64,000 bases of DNA from Pseudomonas jinjuensis (GTDB lineage Bacteria; Pseudomonadota; Gammaproteobacteria; Pseudomonadales; Pseudomonadaceae), in NCBI RefSeq assembly GCF_900103845.1, contig NZ_FNIJ01000015.1, positions 1-64,000 of the forward strand. The letters are read 5' to 3'. The first letter of the stretch is position 1; the number at the start of each line of letters is the position of its first letter. Made by a program: the position numbers and the translations under genes. Shown piece after piece: positions 8,684 to 17,563 of the stretch. The notes under the pieces are model-generated. The model saw nothing but the letters and a program-made list of their open reading frames with translations. It did not search any database and was not told where the DNA came from.

Positions 8684-9649
8684 TCAGCGCGGCTCGATGC
8701 TGACCCACCAGGGCAGCGTGCGCTGGATGCGCACGGGCAGAGCGCCCTGCAGCATGGCCAGGGCGCGGTCGCTGTCGTGCAGCGGGAAGCTGCCCATCAC
8801 CCGCAGGTCGGCCAGCGCCGGATCGACGCCGATATGGCCGTGGCGATAGCGCGACAGCTCCTCGACGAAGGCCGCGAGCGGCATGTCGTTGGCCGCGAGG
8901 ATGCCCTTGCTCCAGGCCTGCCGGGCTGGGTCGGCGGGCTGCGCGGCGGCGATGACGGCGCTGTCGAAGCGCACCTGGCTGCCGGCTTCGATCACCTGGC
9001 GCGAGGTGCCGTCGGCGGTGCGGATTTCCACCGCGCCGTCGAACACCGCCAGACGGGTGGCGCCGTCCTGCTGGGTCACGCTGAAGCGCGTGCCCAGCGC
9101 GCGCATGCGGCCCTGGCCGGATTCGACGACGAAGGGGCGGTCGTCCCTGGCCGTTTCGATCAGCACTTCGCCCTGCAGCAGCAGGAGGCGGCGCAGGTCG
9201 CTGCGGAAGTCCAGGTCCAGCGCGCTGTTGCCGTTCAGCCAGATGTGCGTGCCATCGGCCAGGCGTTCCTCGCGCATCTCGCCGGTGCCGCTGCGCAGGT
9301 CTGCGCGCAGGGCCAGCAGTCCGGCGCGCAGACGCTGGTTCTGCCAGCCGCCCCAGCCCAGCAATGCGCCGCCGAGCAGCACGGCGAGGCCACTCATGGC
9401 CTGGCGCCGGGTCGGCTGCGCGCGGCGCGCCGAACGCAGCGTCTGCAGGGCGGTATCGCCGTCGTCCTGCAACGGCTGGAAACGCTGGCCGATGCGCTCG
9501 ACGTAGCTCCAGGCGGTGCGGTTCACCTCGCTCTGCGCATGCCACTGCGCCCAGCGCTCCCGCACCCGGGCATCGTCGGGGGCGGCGGCGAGGCGGGCGT
9601 ACCACTGGGCGGCCTGTTGCAGCGTCGAGTGGTCGGGCCGGGTGCTCAT
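8684..9649 (-). CDS. FecR-family anti-sigma / sigma-regulator
   Basis: The 321-residue protein relays the receptor's signal to the ECF sigma factor in cell-surface signalling. The N-terminal cytoplasmic part (WYARLAAAPDDARVRERWAQW) is the DUF4880-type sigma-binding domain. One membrane helix follows at about residues 88-105, then the periplasmic FecR domain with GEVLIETARDDRPFVVESGQ. The ATG at 9649 overlaps the sigma-factor stop by one base (TGATG), so the two are translationally coupled. An upstream in-frame start would lie inside the sigma gene and is unlikely. Confidence 0.9.
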   Translation of the reverse strand: MSTRPDHSTLQQAAQWYARLAAAPDDARVRERWAQWHAQSEVNRTAWSYVERIGQRFQPLQDDGDTALQTLRSARRAQPTRRQAMSGLAVLLGGALLGWGGWQNQRLRAGLLALRADLRSGTGEMREERLADGTHIWLNGNSALDLDFRSDLRRLLLLQGEVLIETARDDRPFVVESGQGRMRALGTRFSVTQQDGATRLAVFDGAVEIRTADGTSRQVIEAGSQVRFDSAVIAAAQPADPARQAWSKGILAANDMPLAAFVEELSRYRHGHIGVDPALADLRVMGSFPLHDSDRALAMLQGALPVRIQRTLPWWVSIEPR

Positions 9650-10182
9650 CAGTTGGCCAGCGCCTCGTCGAGTTCCGCTTCGAGCAGCAGGCAATGGTAC
9701 ATCGCCTGGGCCATGTACTTGCCGATGGTGCGCTCGGAAAGTCCCATGCGCTGGGCGATCTCGCGATAGGCGAGGCCCTGCAGCTGGGACAGCAGGAAGG
9801 CTTCGGCGACCTTCTCCGGCAGCCTTTCGAGCATCGCGTGGACCTGCTCCAGCGCCTCCAGGATCATCGCCCGCTGCTCTTCCGAAGGCGCATAGGCGTC
9901 CGGGCGGCTGGCCAGCACATCGAGCCAGGCCTGTTCCACCTGGCGGCGGCGATGGAAGTCGATGCAGGCATTGCGCGACACCGCGAGCAGATAGGCGCGC
10001 ACGTGGCTGTCGCTCTCGAACTCGCGCTTGCGCACCAGCAGGCGCAGGAACACGTCATGCGCCAGGTCCGCCGCGTCGCTGGCGTTGCCGAGCATCTTGT
10101 ACAGCCAGTTGCGGACCAGGCCGTGATGGTCCCGGTAATAGAAATGCACCTGGCGCAGGTAGGCCTGGTCGGGTGTCGACAT
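9649..10182 (-). CDS. ECF RNA polymerase sigma factor (FecI/FpvI type)
   Basis: The 177-residue group IV sigma factor has region 2 in residues 20-85 (DAADLAHDVFLRLL, then AYLLAVSRNACIDFHRRR) and region 4 in about 115-170 (LPEKVAEAFLLSQLQGLAYREI, then a helix-turn-helix LSERTIGKYM). Order sigma, fecR, receptor on one strand is the standard iron cell-surface signalling cassette. The likely target is the receptor promoter. A Fur-like repeat lies 33 bp upstream of the start, so synthesis is probably iron-repressed. Confidence 0.92.
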   Translation of the reverse strand: MSTPDQAYLRQVHFYYRDHHGLVRNWLYKMLGNASDAADLAHDVFLRLLVRKREFESDSHVRAYLLAVSRNACIDFHRRRQVEQAWLDVLASRPDAYAPSEEQRAMILEALEQVHAMLERLPEKVAEAFLLSQLQGLAYREIAQRMGLSERTIGKYMAQAMYHCLLLEAELDEALAN

Positions 10183-10214
10183 GGGTGGGCCTTGAGATGA
10201 GAAGGTTAATTATT

Positions 10215-10229
10215 TGAGAGTTATTCTCA
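10215..10229 (-). promoter_or_regulatory. Putative Fur box upstream of ECF sigma gene
   Basis: TGAGAGTTATTCTCA is an inverted repeat (TGAGA/TCTCA) inside an AT-rich stretch before the sigma gene. It resembles Pseudomonas Fur sites that control sigma factors such as fpvI and fecI homologues. This is assigned by pattern and position only. Confidence 0.6.
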
Positions 10230-10242
10230 TTCTACAGATATG

Positions 10243-10267
10243 CCCGGCGCGGCAGCAAGGCGCCGGG
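10243..10267 (-). terminator. Hairpin downstream of the PepSY operon
   Basis: CCCGGCG and CGCCGGG form a 7-bp GC stem around an 11-base loop, 35 bp past the last gene of the fpvGHJ-like operon. There is no clear U-run, so terminator function is uncertain. Confidence 0.35.
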
Positions 10268-10301
10268 ACGGGTGGCGCATCCCGGCGTTCCGTGGCCGTC
10301 C

Positions 10302-10619
10302 TCAGGGAGCGCTGATGTCGCGGTGATCGACCTCCACCGTGTGCCCCGGGCCGAGATCGAAGAGCACGTAGAACTCGCCGGGCGGGCGGCGGAAGGTCAG
10401 GCTGGAGTCGGCGCCCAGCTTGCCGGGCAGGATGACGCCGCCGTCGTAGCCGACCACGTCGAGGGTCGCGCCGGGGGCCGCGCTGCCATCGCTCATGCCG
10501 GCGATGCAGCGGACCTGTTCGGCATCCAGCGCCTTGCATTCGCAGAACAGGCCGTGGGCGGAGGCGGCCGGGCTGACGGCCAGGGCGAACAGGGCGCCCG
10601 GCAGGGAAAGTCGCTTCAT
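10302..10619 (-). CDS. Small exported protein of the PepSY operon (FpvJ-like)
   Basis: The 105-residue protein has a clear Sec signal peptide (MKRLSLPGALFALAVSPAAS-AHG). The mature part has CECKALDAEQVRC and a compact beta-rich region ending VEVDHRDISAP, with a cysteine pattern that could bind metal or form disulfides. Its ATG overlaps the preceding stop by 4 bases. Position and size fit FpvJ, the small periplasmic member of the P. aeruginosa fpvGHJK group that helps release iron from ferri-pyoverdine. The homology is inferred from arrangement, not alignment. Confidence 0.65.
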   Translation of the reverse strand: MKRLSLPGALFALAVSPAASAHGLFCECKALDAEQVRCIAGMSDGSAAPGATLDVVGYDGGVILPGKLGADSSLTFRRPPGEFYVLFDLGPGHTVEVDHRDISAP

Positions 10620-11149
10620 TGGTTCTTGCCTCGCTGCTGCAGCCAGGCGACCAGCGACGGCGATGCCTGGGCCAATGGGATGCTGGTCTGCCGGACGCTG
10701 CCGTCCCAGCCTTCGACGGTGAGCCAGAGCGCGTCGTCCGGGCGCGCCCGCGCAGGCACCGGCACTTCGACGAAACGCCGCGACGGGCTGCCCGACAGCA
10801 GCGCTCCGGCGGTGCGCAGGTCGCGTGGCTGGCCGATGCGCAGATAGGCGGCGCGCACCTGCGGGTCGCATTCCCCGCAGAACGCCAGGGTGAAGGCCTT
10901 CATGTAGCCGGCGCGGCCTTCCAGTTCCGGCGCGCCGGTTTCCCATTCGGCCAGCCGCACGCTCCAGGGGCCGACCTGCAGTTCGCCGACCTCGCGCTCG
11001 CCCAGCCCGCCGAGGCCGCGGTCGAGCCGCGCCTCGTGGAAATAGGCCGGCATGAAGCCGAGCGGGATCAGCACCAGCAGCGCGCTGAGGTGGAAGCGCC
11101 AGCGCAGCCAGAGGCGCCGCGGGGCGGAGATTCGCTGGGTAGCGTTCAT
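10616..11149 (-). CDS. Membrane-anchored protein of the PepSY operon (FpvH-like)
   Basis: The 177-residue protein has one N-terminal membrane helix (LSALLVLIPLGFMPAYF, about residues 20-36) and a long periplasmic part. That part contains AFCGECDPQVRAAYLRIGQP and ends in a charged tail. It overlaps both neighbours by 4 bases (ATGA), so all three genes must be translated together. The order PepSY protein, this protein, small exported protein matches fpvG-fpvH-fpvJ. A role as accessory factor in periplasmic siderophore-iron reduction is inferred. Confidence 0.65.
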   Translation of the reverse strand: MNATQRISAPRRLWLRWRFHLSALLVLIPLGFMPAYFHEARLDRGLGGLGEREVGELQVGPWSVRLAEWETGAPELEGRAGYMKAFTLAFCGECDPQVRAAYLRIGQPRDLRTAGALLSGSPSRRFVEVPVPARARPDDALWLTVEGWDGSVRQTSIPLAQASPSLVAWLQQRGKNQ

Positions 11150-12321
11150 TGGTTGGTCTCCAGGCTGGCGGTGGCGAGTTTCGCCGAGGAAGCGCGCCGG
11201 AGTTCCTTGGCGCTGGCGATCAGGGTGCGCTTGCTCCAGACCAGCAGCCCGCTGAGCACCATCATGCTCAGCAGCAGGCCGAAGACGAACCACACCAGCT
11301 TGATCCACAGGCCGCCGAAATCGCCGGTGTGCAGCGGACGCATGGATTCGGTGACGAACTCCACGCCGCTGCGGTCGCCGAGCAGGCGGGTGGCCTCGAC
11401 CGCGCCGTCGTAGGGGTTCACCGAGGCACTCTCGTACATCAGCGGGTACCAGGCCTTGCCGGTCACCTCGATATGCCCGTAGGCGTCGCCGGGGAAGCTC
11501 AGCCAGACCGGCTCCAGGCCGGGGATGCGCGCCTGCGCGGCGGCGATGGCCTGGTCCGGGCCGATGCGCGGCGGCGGGTTGCCGTCGGTCAGCGGCACCT
11601 GGTCGTGGGCGATGATGGTCGGCACGCCCTCGCTGGAGAGGGTGACGTGGTTGTCGTAGAGCAGCGCCTGGATCAGGAACCAGGTGCCGGTGATGGAAAT
11701 CACCGCGATGAACCAGATCGACCAGATCCCGGTCAGGCGATGGAAATCGCCCCAGAAGATCCGCGCGCCCTGGTTGAAGCGCAGGGTCGGCCTGAAGAAG
11801 CCGCGCCAGAAGCGCTTGTACACCACCAGCCCGGTGACCAGCGAAGCCAGCATCGGCAGGCCGAGCAGCGACACCAGGTACCAGCCCCAGCTGTAGCCGT
11901 TGGTCCACGGCACCAGCCACCAGCCATGCAGGGCGCGGGTGAACTCGCGGAAGTCGAACAGCGGGCTGCTGCCCTGCACCCGGCCGCTGTAGGGGTTCAC
12001 GTACAGCGTGGCGTTGCGGCCATCCGGGTAGCTGACTTCGGCCTCCAGCGCGAAATGGCTTTCGCCGGGCACGTGCAGCCGCTGCAGCGAGGCGCCGGGC
12101 TGCTGCGTCGCGATGGCGGCGAGGATGGCGTCATGCCCCAGGCGCGGGGCGTCGTCGTCTGGCGCGCTGGCGCGCACCGCGGGGTTGGCCAGCCAGACGA
12201 TCTCCTGGCTCACGGTCGCCAGGGTGCCGGTGATGCACACCAGGAAGACGAAGAACCAGATCGGCAGCGCGAGCCAGCTGTGCACCAGGAACCAGGTTCT
12301 GGATCGGGATTTCTTGGACAT
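11146..12321 (-). CDS. PepSY-associated membrane protein, putative ferrisiderophore reductase (FpvG-like)
   Basis: The 391-residue inner-membrane protein has four or more helices: about 13-37 (WLALPIWFFVFLVCITGTLA), 145-170, 195-220 and 340-365. Two PepSY-type periplasmic segments include ALHGWWLVPWTNGYSWGWYL and DFHRLTGIWSIWF. Histidines in and near helices (HSW, LHG, FHR, LHTGDFGG) are the usual heme or metal ligands of PepSY_TM reductases. In P. aeruginosa, FpvG reduces ferri-pyoverdine in the periplasm. The ATG at 12321 starts right before the first helix. It leads a three-gene coupled operon next to the receptor and exporter genes. Confidence 0.8.
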   Translation of the reverse strand: MSKKSRSRTWFLVHSWLALPIWFFVFLVCITGTLATVSQEIVWLANPAVRASAPDDDAPRLGHDAILAAIATQQPGASLQRLHVPGESHFALEAEVSYPDGRNATLYVNPYSGRVQGSSPLFDFREFTRALHGWWLVPWTNGYSWGWYLVSLLGLPMLASLVTGLVVYKRFWRGFFRPTLRFNQGARIFWGDFHRLTGIWSIWFIAVISITGTWFLIQALLYDNHVTLSSEGVPTIIAHDQVPLTDGNPPPRIGPDQAIAAAQARIPGLEPVWLSFPGDAYGHIEVTGKAWYPLMYESASVNPYDGAVEATRLLGDRSGVEFVTESMRPLHTGDFGGLWIKLVWFVFGLLLSMMVLSGLLVWSKRTLIASAKELRRASSAKLATASLETNQ

Positions 12322-12672
12322 TGGGGAGTCGACTGCAGGAAGTGGAAAGAAGCCCGCCGGGCAGACGGGCAAAGGACACCAAAGGAACGGGGGTGCCATG
12401 GATAAGGACGGACGAGTCGGCAAAACCCGGCAGTTGCAGTTGCAAGCAATTGTTTCGGGCCGGGAGCGGCGGACTGATCGTTCCCACGCTCCCGCGTGGG
12501 AATGCCGCCTTCGACGCTCCTGCGTCGGCTTTTTCGGGGTGGCACTTCGGGGCGGGCCTGAAAAAAGCGTGATTTTTCCTGCGGGTTTTTCCTTCTCGTT
12601 CGTCTCTATCTATGAACACGGCGGATTCGCTCCGCCCGGACCGACAACAACGAGACGAGAAAGGAGACTCGC
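12322..12672. other. Intergenic region between divergent PepSY operon and exporter operon
   Basis: This 351-bp gap must hold divergent promoters for both operons. I see a REP-like repeat at 12478-12530 and AT-rich stretches at 12560-12610. There is no convincing Fur box, and no PvdS-type promoter I would defend. No small gene is evident. Confidence 0.6.
12478..12530. repeat. REP-like repeat (TCGTTCCCACGCTCC family)
   Basis: TCGTTCCCACGCTCCCGCG is followed by its inverted arm CGTGGGAA, then CGACGCTCCTGCGTCGG, which forms a second small hairpin. A close copy lies at 57120-57171 and a left-half fragment at 20324-20346. Confidence 0.8.
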
Positions 12673-12978
12673 ATGCCCGCCACTTCCACCCATCCTTCGT
12701 CCCCGCGCCCGGCCCGGCAGTTGCTGGAGCGTGCCGGCCTGCGCTGCAGCATGTCGCGGCTGAAGGTGCTCGACCTGCTCTACTACTGCCGTAGCGGCAC
12801 CGCCCTCGAACTGCACGCCTGCCTGCAGGAGCAGGACCTGGACATCCCGGTGAACTGCATCCGCCAGGCCCTGCGCCGGCTGCACAAGAGCGGCGTGCTG
12901 GAGCGCGACGAGCAGAAGCGCTACCGCCTGGCCCTCGATCTCGATTCGCTCACCGGTGGGCAGCCGACCCGGCACTGA
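12673..12978 (+). CDS. Fur-like winged-helix protein lacking the metal-binding domain
   Basis: The 101-residue protein corresponds to the DNA-binding half of Fur: [20 protein letters not shown] matches the Fur start KKAGLKVTLPRLKILEVL, and LEQ-type helices then [16 protein letters not shown] give the recognition helix and wing. The chain ends where Fur's dimerisation and metal-binding domain should begin; the His-rich metal sites are absent. GGAG lies 7 bases before the ATG. It directly precedes the exporter genes (gap 15 bp), so it may regulate them or antagonise Fur. Function is inferred. Confidence 0.65.
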   Translation: MPATSTHPSSPRPARQLLERAGLRCSMSRLKVLDLLYYCRSGTALELHACLQEQDLDIPVNCIRQALRRLHKSGVLERDEQKRYRLALDLDSLTGGQPTRH

Positions 12979-12993
12979 TACAAGGAAGTCGTG

Positions 12994-14160
12994 ATGTTGC
13001 GGTACAGGCGGGGCCGGCTGATCGGTCTGGTGGTGCTGGCGCTGGTCCTGCTGGGCGGTCTCGGCTGGTCGTTCGGTTCCGATGGCGCGAAGTATCGGAC
13101 GCAAGCGGTGGAGCGCGGCGATATCGAAGCGCTGGTCAACGCCATCGGCACGCTGCGGCCGCGCACCCAGGTGGAAGTCGGCGCGCGGGTGTCCGGGCAG
13201 ATCGACCGGCTGCACGTGAAGGCCGGCGACGTGGTCGCCAGGGGACAGCTGCTCGCCGAGATCGACCCGCGGATTCCCCAGGCCACGGTGGATGCCGGCG
13301 AGGCGCAGCTGGCCGACCTGCAGGCGCAGCTCGCCGAGCAGCGCGCCCGCCTCGAACTGGCGGCGCAGCAGCAGGCGCGCCAGCAGCGCATGCTCGGCGA
13401 CGGTTCGACGCGGCTGGAAGACGTGCAGGTCGCCGAGGCCGAGCACAAGGTGGCGGCGGCGCGCATCCGCCAGTTGGAAGCGAAGATCCGCCAGACCCGC
13501 TCGACCCTCGGCGCCGACCGCACCCAGCTGGAATACACGCGCATCTACGCGCCGATCGCCGGCACGGTGATCTCGCTGATCGCCGAGGAGGGCCAGACCC
13601 TCAACGCCACCTACCAGACCCCGGCACTGCTGCGCATCGCCGACCTGGCGTCGATGACCGTATGGACCGACGTGTCCGAAGCCGACGTCGGCCGCGTGCG
13701 GGTCGGCATGCCGGTGCGCTTCACCACCCTCGGCGGCGAGGGACGCAGCTGGAGCGGCAGCGTCCGCCAGGTGCTGCCGGCGCCGCAGGAACCGAAGCCC
13801 GCGGAAGGCGGCGAGGCCGCGGCGGCGAGCGCCAGCAAGGTGGTGCAGTACACCGTGCTGTTCGACGTGGACAACGCCGACGGCGCTCTGATGCCGCAGA
13901 TGACCGCCCAGGTGTCCTTCGTCGACGCCACCGCGAAGAACGTGCTGCGGGTGCCGCTGGCCGCGCTGGAGGCGGTGCCCGGCGAACGCGGCAGCTATCG
14001 CGCGCGGGTACTGGAGGACGGCAGGGCGAAGCCGCGCGAGCTGCGCATCGGCGTGCGCAACCGTCTCGACGGCGAGGTGCTGGACGGCCTGGCCGGCGGC
14101 GAAACCCTGGTGCTCGGCGAGCTGGACCCGGACGACCGGCCGCGGAGGTTCCAGTGGTGA
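12994..14160 (+). CDS. pvdR: Periplasmic adaptor of tripartite exporter (PvdR/MacA type)
   Basis: The 388-residue membrane-fusion protein has an N-terminal anchor ([19 protein letters not shown]). The barrel-sandwich half [19 protein letters not shown] follows, then a coiled-coil hairpin (about residues 105-175, rich in Ala/Gln/Arg), and the second half [20 protein letters not shown]. It links the MacB-type ABC protein to the outer-membrane channel. AAGGAA lies 6-7 bases before the ATG at 12994; a GTG three bases earlier is the alternative. In P. aeruginosa PvdRT-OpmQ exports newly made and recycled pyoverdine. The siderophore setting makes the same role likely, though MacA of a general MacAB pump is possible. 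Confidence 0.8.
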   Translation: MLRYRRGRLIGLVVLALVLLGGLGWSFGSDGAKYRTQAVERGDIEALVNAIGTLRPRTQVEVGARVSGQIDRLHVKAGDVVARGQLLAEIDPRIPQATVDAGEAQLADLQAQLAEQRARLELAAQQQARQQRMLGDGSTRLEDVQVAEAEHKVAAARIRQLEAKIRQTRSTLGADRTQLEYTRIYAPIAGTVISLIAEEGQTLNATYQTPALLRIADLASMTVWTDVSEADVGRVRVGMPVRFTTLGGEGRSWSGSVRQVLPAPQEPKPAEGGEAAAASASKVVQYTVLFDVDNADGALMPQMTAQVSFVDATAKNVLRVPLAALEAVPGERGSYRARVLEDGRAKPRELRIGVRNRLDGEVLDGLAGGETLVLGELDPDDRPRRFQW

Positions 14161-16109
14161 GTGCGCAGCCCGCGCTGATCGAGCTGGACGACATCGGCAA
14201 GGAATATGGCGGCGGCGCCAGCCCGAAGGTCAGGGTGCTGCACGGCGTGTCGCTGCGCATCGAGGCCGGCGAGTTCGTCGCCATCGTCGGCGCCTCGGGC
14301 TCCGGCAAGTCGACGCTGATGAACGTGCTCGGCTGCCTCGACCGGCCCAGCTTCGGCAGCTACCGCTTCGCCGGCGTCGACGTGGCGTCCATGGACGACG
14401 ACCAGTTGGCCTGGCTGCGCCGCGAGGCCTTCGGCTTCGTGTTCCAGGGCTACCACCTGATCCCCACCTGCAGCGCGCGGGAGAATGTCGAGGTGCCGGC
14501 GGTGTATGCCGGTCGTTCCGCCGCCGAACGTGCCGCGCGATCCGCCGCACTGCTCGGCCGGCTGGGCCTCGGCGAGCGCCTGGAGAATCGCCCCAACCAG
14601 CTTTCCGGTGGCCAGCAGCAGCGGGTTTCCATCGCCCGCGCGCTGATGAACGGCGGCCGCATCATCCTCGCCGACGAGCCCACCGGCGCGCTGGACAGCC
14701 GCAGCGGCGAGGAAGTGATGGCGCTGCTCGACGAACTGTCCGCCGAGGGCCACACGCTGATCCTGATCACCCACGACCGCCAGGTGGCGGCGCGGGCGCG
14801 GCGGGTCATCGAGATCCTCGACGGCCGGGTGGTCAGCGATTCCGGCAGCGCGCCGGTGCAGCAGGCGCTGCCCGTGCCTGACCTGGCCGGCGCCCGCCAG
14901 TCCACCGGCGCCAGCCTCTCCGCCGATCTCGGCGAGGCGCTGCGTTCGGCCTGGCGGGTGATGTGGCTGAACCGCTTGCGCACCGCGCTGACCCTGCTCG
15001 GCATCGTCATCGGCGTGGCCTCGGTGATCGCCATGCTCGCCATCGGCCTGGGCACCAAGCAGCAGGTGGTGCGGCAGATGGCTTCCCTCGGCGCCACCAT
15101 CATGTACCTCGGCGGCGACCATCCGCCGGAGGGCGGGCCGCGGGGCGACGTGACCCTCGACGACCTGGAGGCGCTGGCCGGCCTCAGGTCGATCCGCCAC
15201 GCCATGCCGGTGATCGGCGACCCGCTGACGGTGCGCCGCGGCAACCTGTCGAAATCCATCTACACCTTCGCCTGCACCGAGGACATGCCCGCCATCCACC
15301 GCTGGCCGGTGGTCCAGGGGCGCTTCTTCAACGCCAGCGAGGACCGCGCCCTGGCGCCGCTGGCGGTGCTCGGGCACAAGGCCTGGAAGCATTTCTTCCC
15401 CGACGGCGACAGCCCGCTGGGCCGGCAGATCCTGGTCGGCAGCGCGCTGTTCGAGGTGATCGGGGTGATGAAGGAAAAGGGCGCCGACTCCGGCGTCGAG
15501 GACTACGACGAGATGATCTTCATCCCCTACCAGGCCGGCCGCGCGCGGGTCTACAAGGGGTTCAGCCACCCCGACTACGCGGTGATCGACGCCGCTGCGC
15601 CGGAGCTGGTCGAACGCGCCGAACGGGACATGCAGGAACTGCTGCTGGAGCGCCACGGGCGCAAGGACTTCTCCATCGGCAACGCCGCCGCCAAGCTGCA
15701 GGCGCAGGCCCAGGCGCAGGACAGCATGACCCTGATGCTCGGCCTGATCGCCGCGGTGTCGCTGCTGGTCGGCGGCATCGGCGTGATGAACGTGATGTGG
15801 ATGACCGTGCGCGAACGCACCCGCGAGATCGGCATCCGCGTCGCCACCGGGGCGCGGCAGAGCGACATCCTGCGCCAGTTCCTCAGCGAATCGGTGCTGC
15901 TCAGCGTGGTCGGCGGCGCCATCGGCGTGGCGATCGGCCTGGCCATCGGCGGCGTGCTGCTGGCGGCCGGGGTGCCGGTGGTGTTCTCGCTGACGGCGAT
16001 CCTCGGCGCCTTCGCCTGCGCGCTGGCGACCGGGCTGGTGTTCGGCTTCGCCCCGGCGCGCAAGGCGGCGCGGCTCGATCCGGTGGTGGCGCTGGGGAGC
16101 GATGCATGA
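14157..16109 (+). CDS. pvdT: ABC exporter, ATPase-permease fusion (PvdT/MacB type)
   Basis: At 650 residues the protein has an N-terminal ATPase and a C-terminal MacB/FtsX permease. Walker A is GASGSGKST (about residue 50), the signature [15 protein letters not shown] and Walker [13 protein letters not shown] membrane helix follows near residue 290 ([19 protein letters not shown]), a large periplasmic domain, and three C-terminal helices. The GTG start overlaps the preceding stop (GTGA) and has GGAGG about 8 bases upstream. It energises export through the adaptor and channel encoded on either side. Confidence 0.85.
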   Translation: MSAQPALIELDDIGKEYGGGASPKVRVLHGVSLRIEAGEFVAIVGASGSGKSTLMNVLGCLDRPSFGSYRFAGVDVASMDDDQLAWLRREAFGFVFQGYHLIPTCSARENVEVPAVYAGRSAAERAARSAALLGRLGLGERLENRPNQLSGGQQQRVSIARALMNGGRIILADEPTGALDSRSGEEVMALLDELSAEGHTLILITHDRQVAARARRVIEILDGRVVSDSGSAPVQQALPVPDLAGARQSTGASLSADLGEALRSAWRVMWLNRLRTALTLLGIVIGVASVIAMLAIGLGTKQQVVRQMASLGATIMYLGGDHPPEGGPRGDVTLDDLEALAGLRSIRHAMPVIGDPLTVRRGNLSKSIYTFACTEDMPAIHRWPVVQGRFFNASEDRALAPLAVLGHKAWKHFFPDGDSPLGRQILVGSALFEVIGVMKEKGADSGVEDYDEMIFIPYQAGRARVYKGFSHPDYAVIDAAAPELVERAERDMQELLLERHGRKDFSIGNAAAKLQAQAQAQDSMTLMLGLIAAVSLLVGGIGVMNVMWMTVRERTREIGIRVATGARQSDILRQFLSESVLLSVVGGAIGVAIGLAIGGVLLAAGVPVVFSLTAILGAFACALATGLVFGFAPARKAARLDPVVALGSDA

Positions 16110-17467
16110 GGCGTACGGCAGTATCGCTGGGGATGCTCCTGGCGCTGGCCGGCTGCGCCGGCGATCCGCCGCTCCCCGCGCCGTCCGCCGAGCTGCCGGC
16201 GCAGTGGCGCTATTCCGTGCCGGGCGAGGCCGATGCGGTGGATGCCGAGTGGTGGAAGCGCTTCGGCAGCGCCGAACTGGACCTGCTGGTCGAGCGCGCC
16301 CGCCGCGACAGCCATGACGTGCAGGCCGCGGAGGCGCGCCTGCGCCAGGCCCGCGCCGGCGTGCAACTGGCCGGGGCGGCGCTGCTGCCGACGCTGGACG
16401 GCGTGCTGCGCGCGTCGCGCTACGACGTCAGGCACGGCGACTCCAGCCACGACTACCGCGCCGCGCTGGAGGCCAGCTACGAGGTGGACTTCTGGGGCCG
16501 CAACCGCGCCCTGCGCGATGCCGCCGGCGAGCAGTGGCGCGCCTCGCGTTTCGACCTCGACACCCTGCGCCTGAGCCTCACCGCCGCCGTCGCCACGGCC
16601 TGGCTGGAGCGCGCCGGCTTCGGCGAGCGGCTGCGCATCGCCGAGCTCGACCTGGCGAGCGCCGAACGGATTCTCGCCACCCTGGAGTCCCGCGAACGCG
16701 CCGGCGCCGCCATGCCGCTGGAACTGGCCCAGCAGCGCGCGCTGGTGGCCGGGCGGCGCGGTGAAGTGGCCGCCCTGCGCCAGCAGCTGAACCAGAGCGA
16801 AGTCACCCTCGGCGTGCTGCTCGGCCTGGCGCCGCAGTCGCTGCACCTGGCCGGTGCGCTGCCGGAGGGACTGGCGGCGCCGCGCATCGACAGCGGCGTG
16901 CCGGCGCAACTGCTGGTACGCCGCCCGGACATCGCCCGCGCCGAGGCGCAGCTGGCCGCCGCCGATGCCGACCTGGCCGCGGCCCGGGCGGCGCTGTTCC
17001 CGCGCGTGGTGCTGAATGCCGGTGGCGGTTTCGCCAGCGAGCGCATCGGCAGCCTGCTCGACGACCCGTTCCACGAACTCTCCGCCGCGCTGCTGGCACC
17101 GATCTTCGACGGCGGCCAGCTGTCCGCCCTGCGCGACCAGGCCGACGCGCGGCGCACCGAGCTGCTCGCCGACTATCGGCAGAGCATCGTGGTGGCGCTG
17201 GCCGAGGTGGAGTCCGGCCTCAACGCCATCGCCGGCCTCGACGCTCGGCTGCAGGCGCAGGATGAACAGGTTCATCAGGCGCGGCTGGCCTTCGCCCTGG
17301 CCGACTCGCGCTACCGCGCCGGCGCGGAAAACCTGCTCACCCTGCTCGACGCCCAGCGCACCCTGTACGCCGCCCAGGACCTGCAGGCGGTGCTGTGGCA
17401 GGCGCGGCTGCAGGCCAGCGTGGCGCTGTACAAGGCGCTTGGCGGGGGCTGGAAGGAGGAGGGCTGA
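16106..17467 (+). CDS. opmQ: Outer-membrane channel lipoprotein (OpmQ/NodT family)
   Basis: The 453-residue RND/ABC-type outer-membrane factor has lipoprotein signal MLLALAGC. Two repeats carry the TolC-like features: [21 protein letters not shown] and [20 protein letters not shown]. The segment [18 protein letters not shown] is diagnostic of the NodT family. Its ATG overlaps the ABC gene's stop by 4 bases, so the three exporter subunits form one coupled operon. It forms the exit duct for the exported siderophore. Confidence 0.85.
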   Translation: MRRTAVSLGMLLALAGCAGDPPLPAPSAELPAQWRYSVPGEADAVDAEWWKRFGSAELDLLVERARRDSHDVQAAEARLRQARAGVQLAGAALLPTLDGVLRASRYDVRHGDSSHDYRAALEASYEVDFWGRNRALRDAAGEQWRASRFDLDTLRLSLTAAVATAWLERAGFGERLRIAELDLASAERILATLESRERAGAAMPLELAQQRALVAGRRGEVAALRQQLNQSEVTLGVLLGLAPQSLHLAGALPEGLAAPRIDSGVPAQLLVRRPDIARAEAQLAAADADLAAARAALFPRVVLNAGGGFASERIGSLLDDPFHELSAALLAPIFDGGQLSALRDQADARRTELLADYRQSIVVALAEVESGLNAIAGLDARLQAQDEQVHQARLAFALADSRYRAGAENLLTLLDAQRTLYAAQDLQAVLWQARLQASVALYKALGGGWKEEG

Positions 17468-17563
17468 GACTGCAGTGCCGATTTTGCTCCGCTTCGGTTC
17501 GCCAACCCGGTCTACATTTGAAAGTGTCGGACCATTCGTACAAAGACCGAACGGAGTGATGCC

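Noticed and set aside
17517-17543. Promoter TTGAAA / TACAAA before xenA
   Set aside because: The spacer is only 15 bp and the -10 is poor, so it is not listed as a feature.
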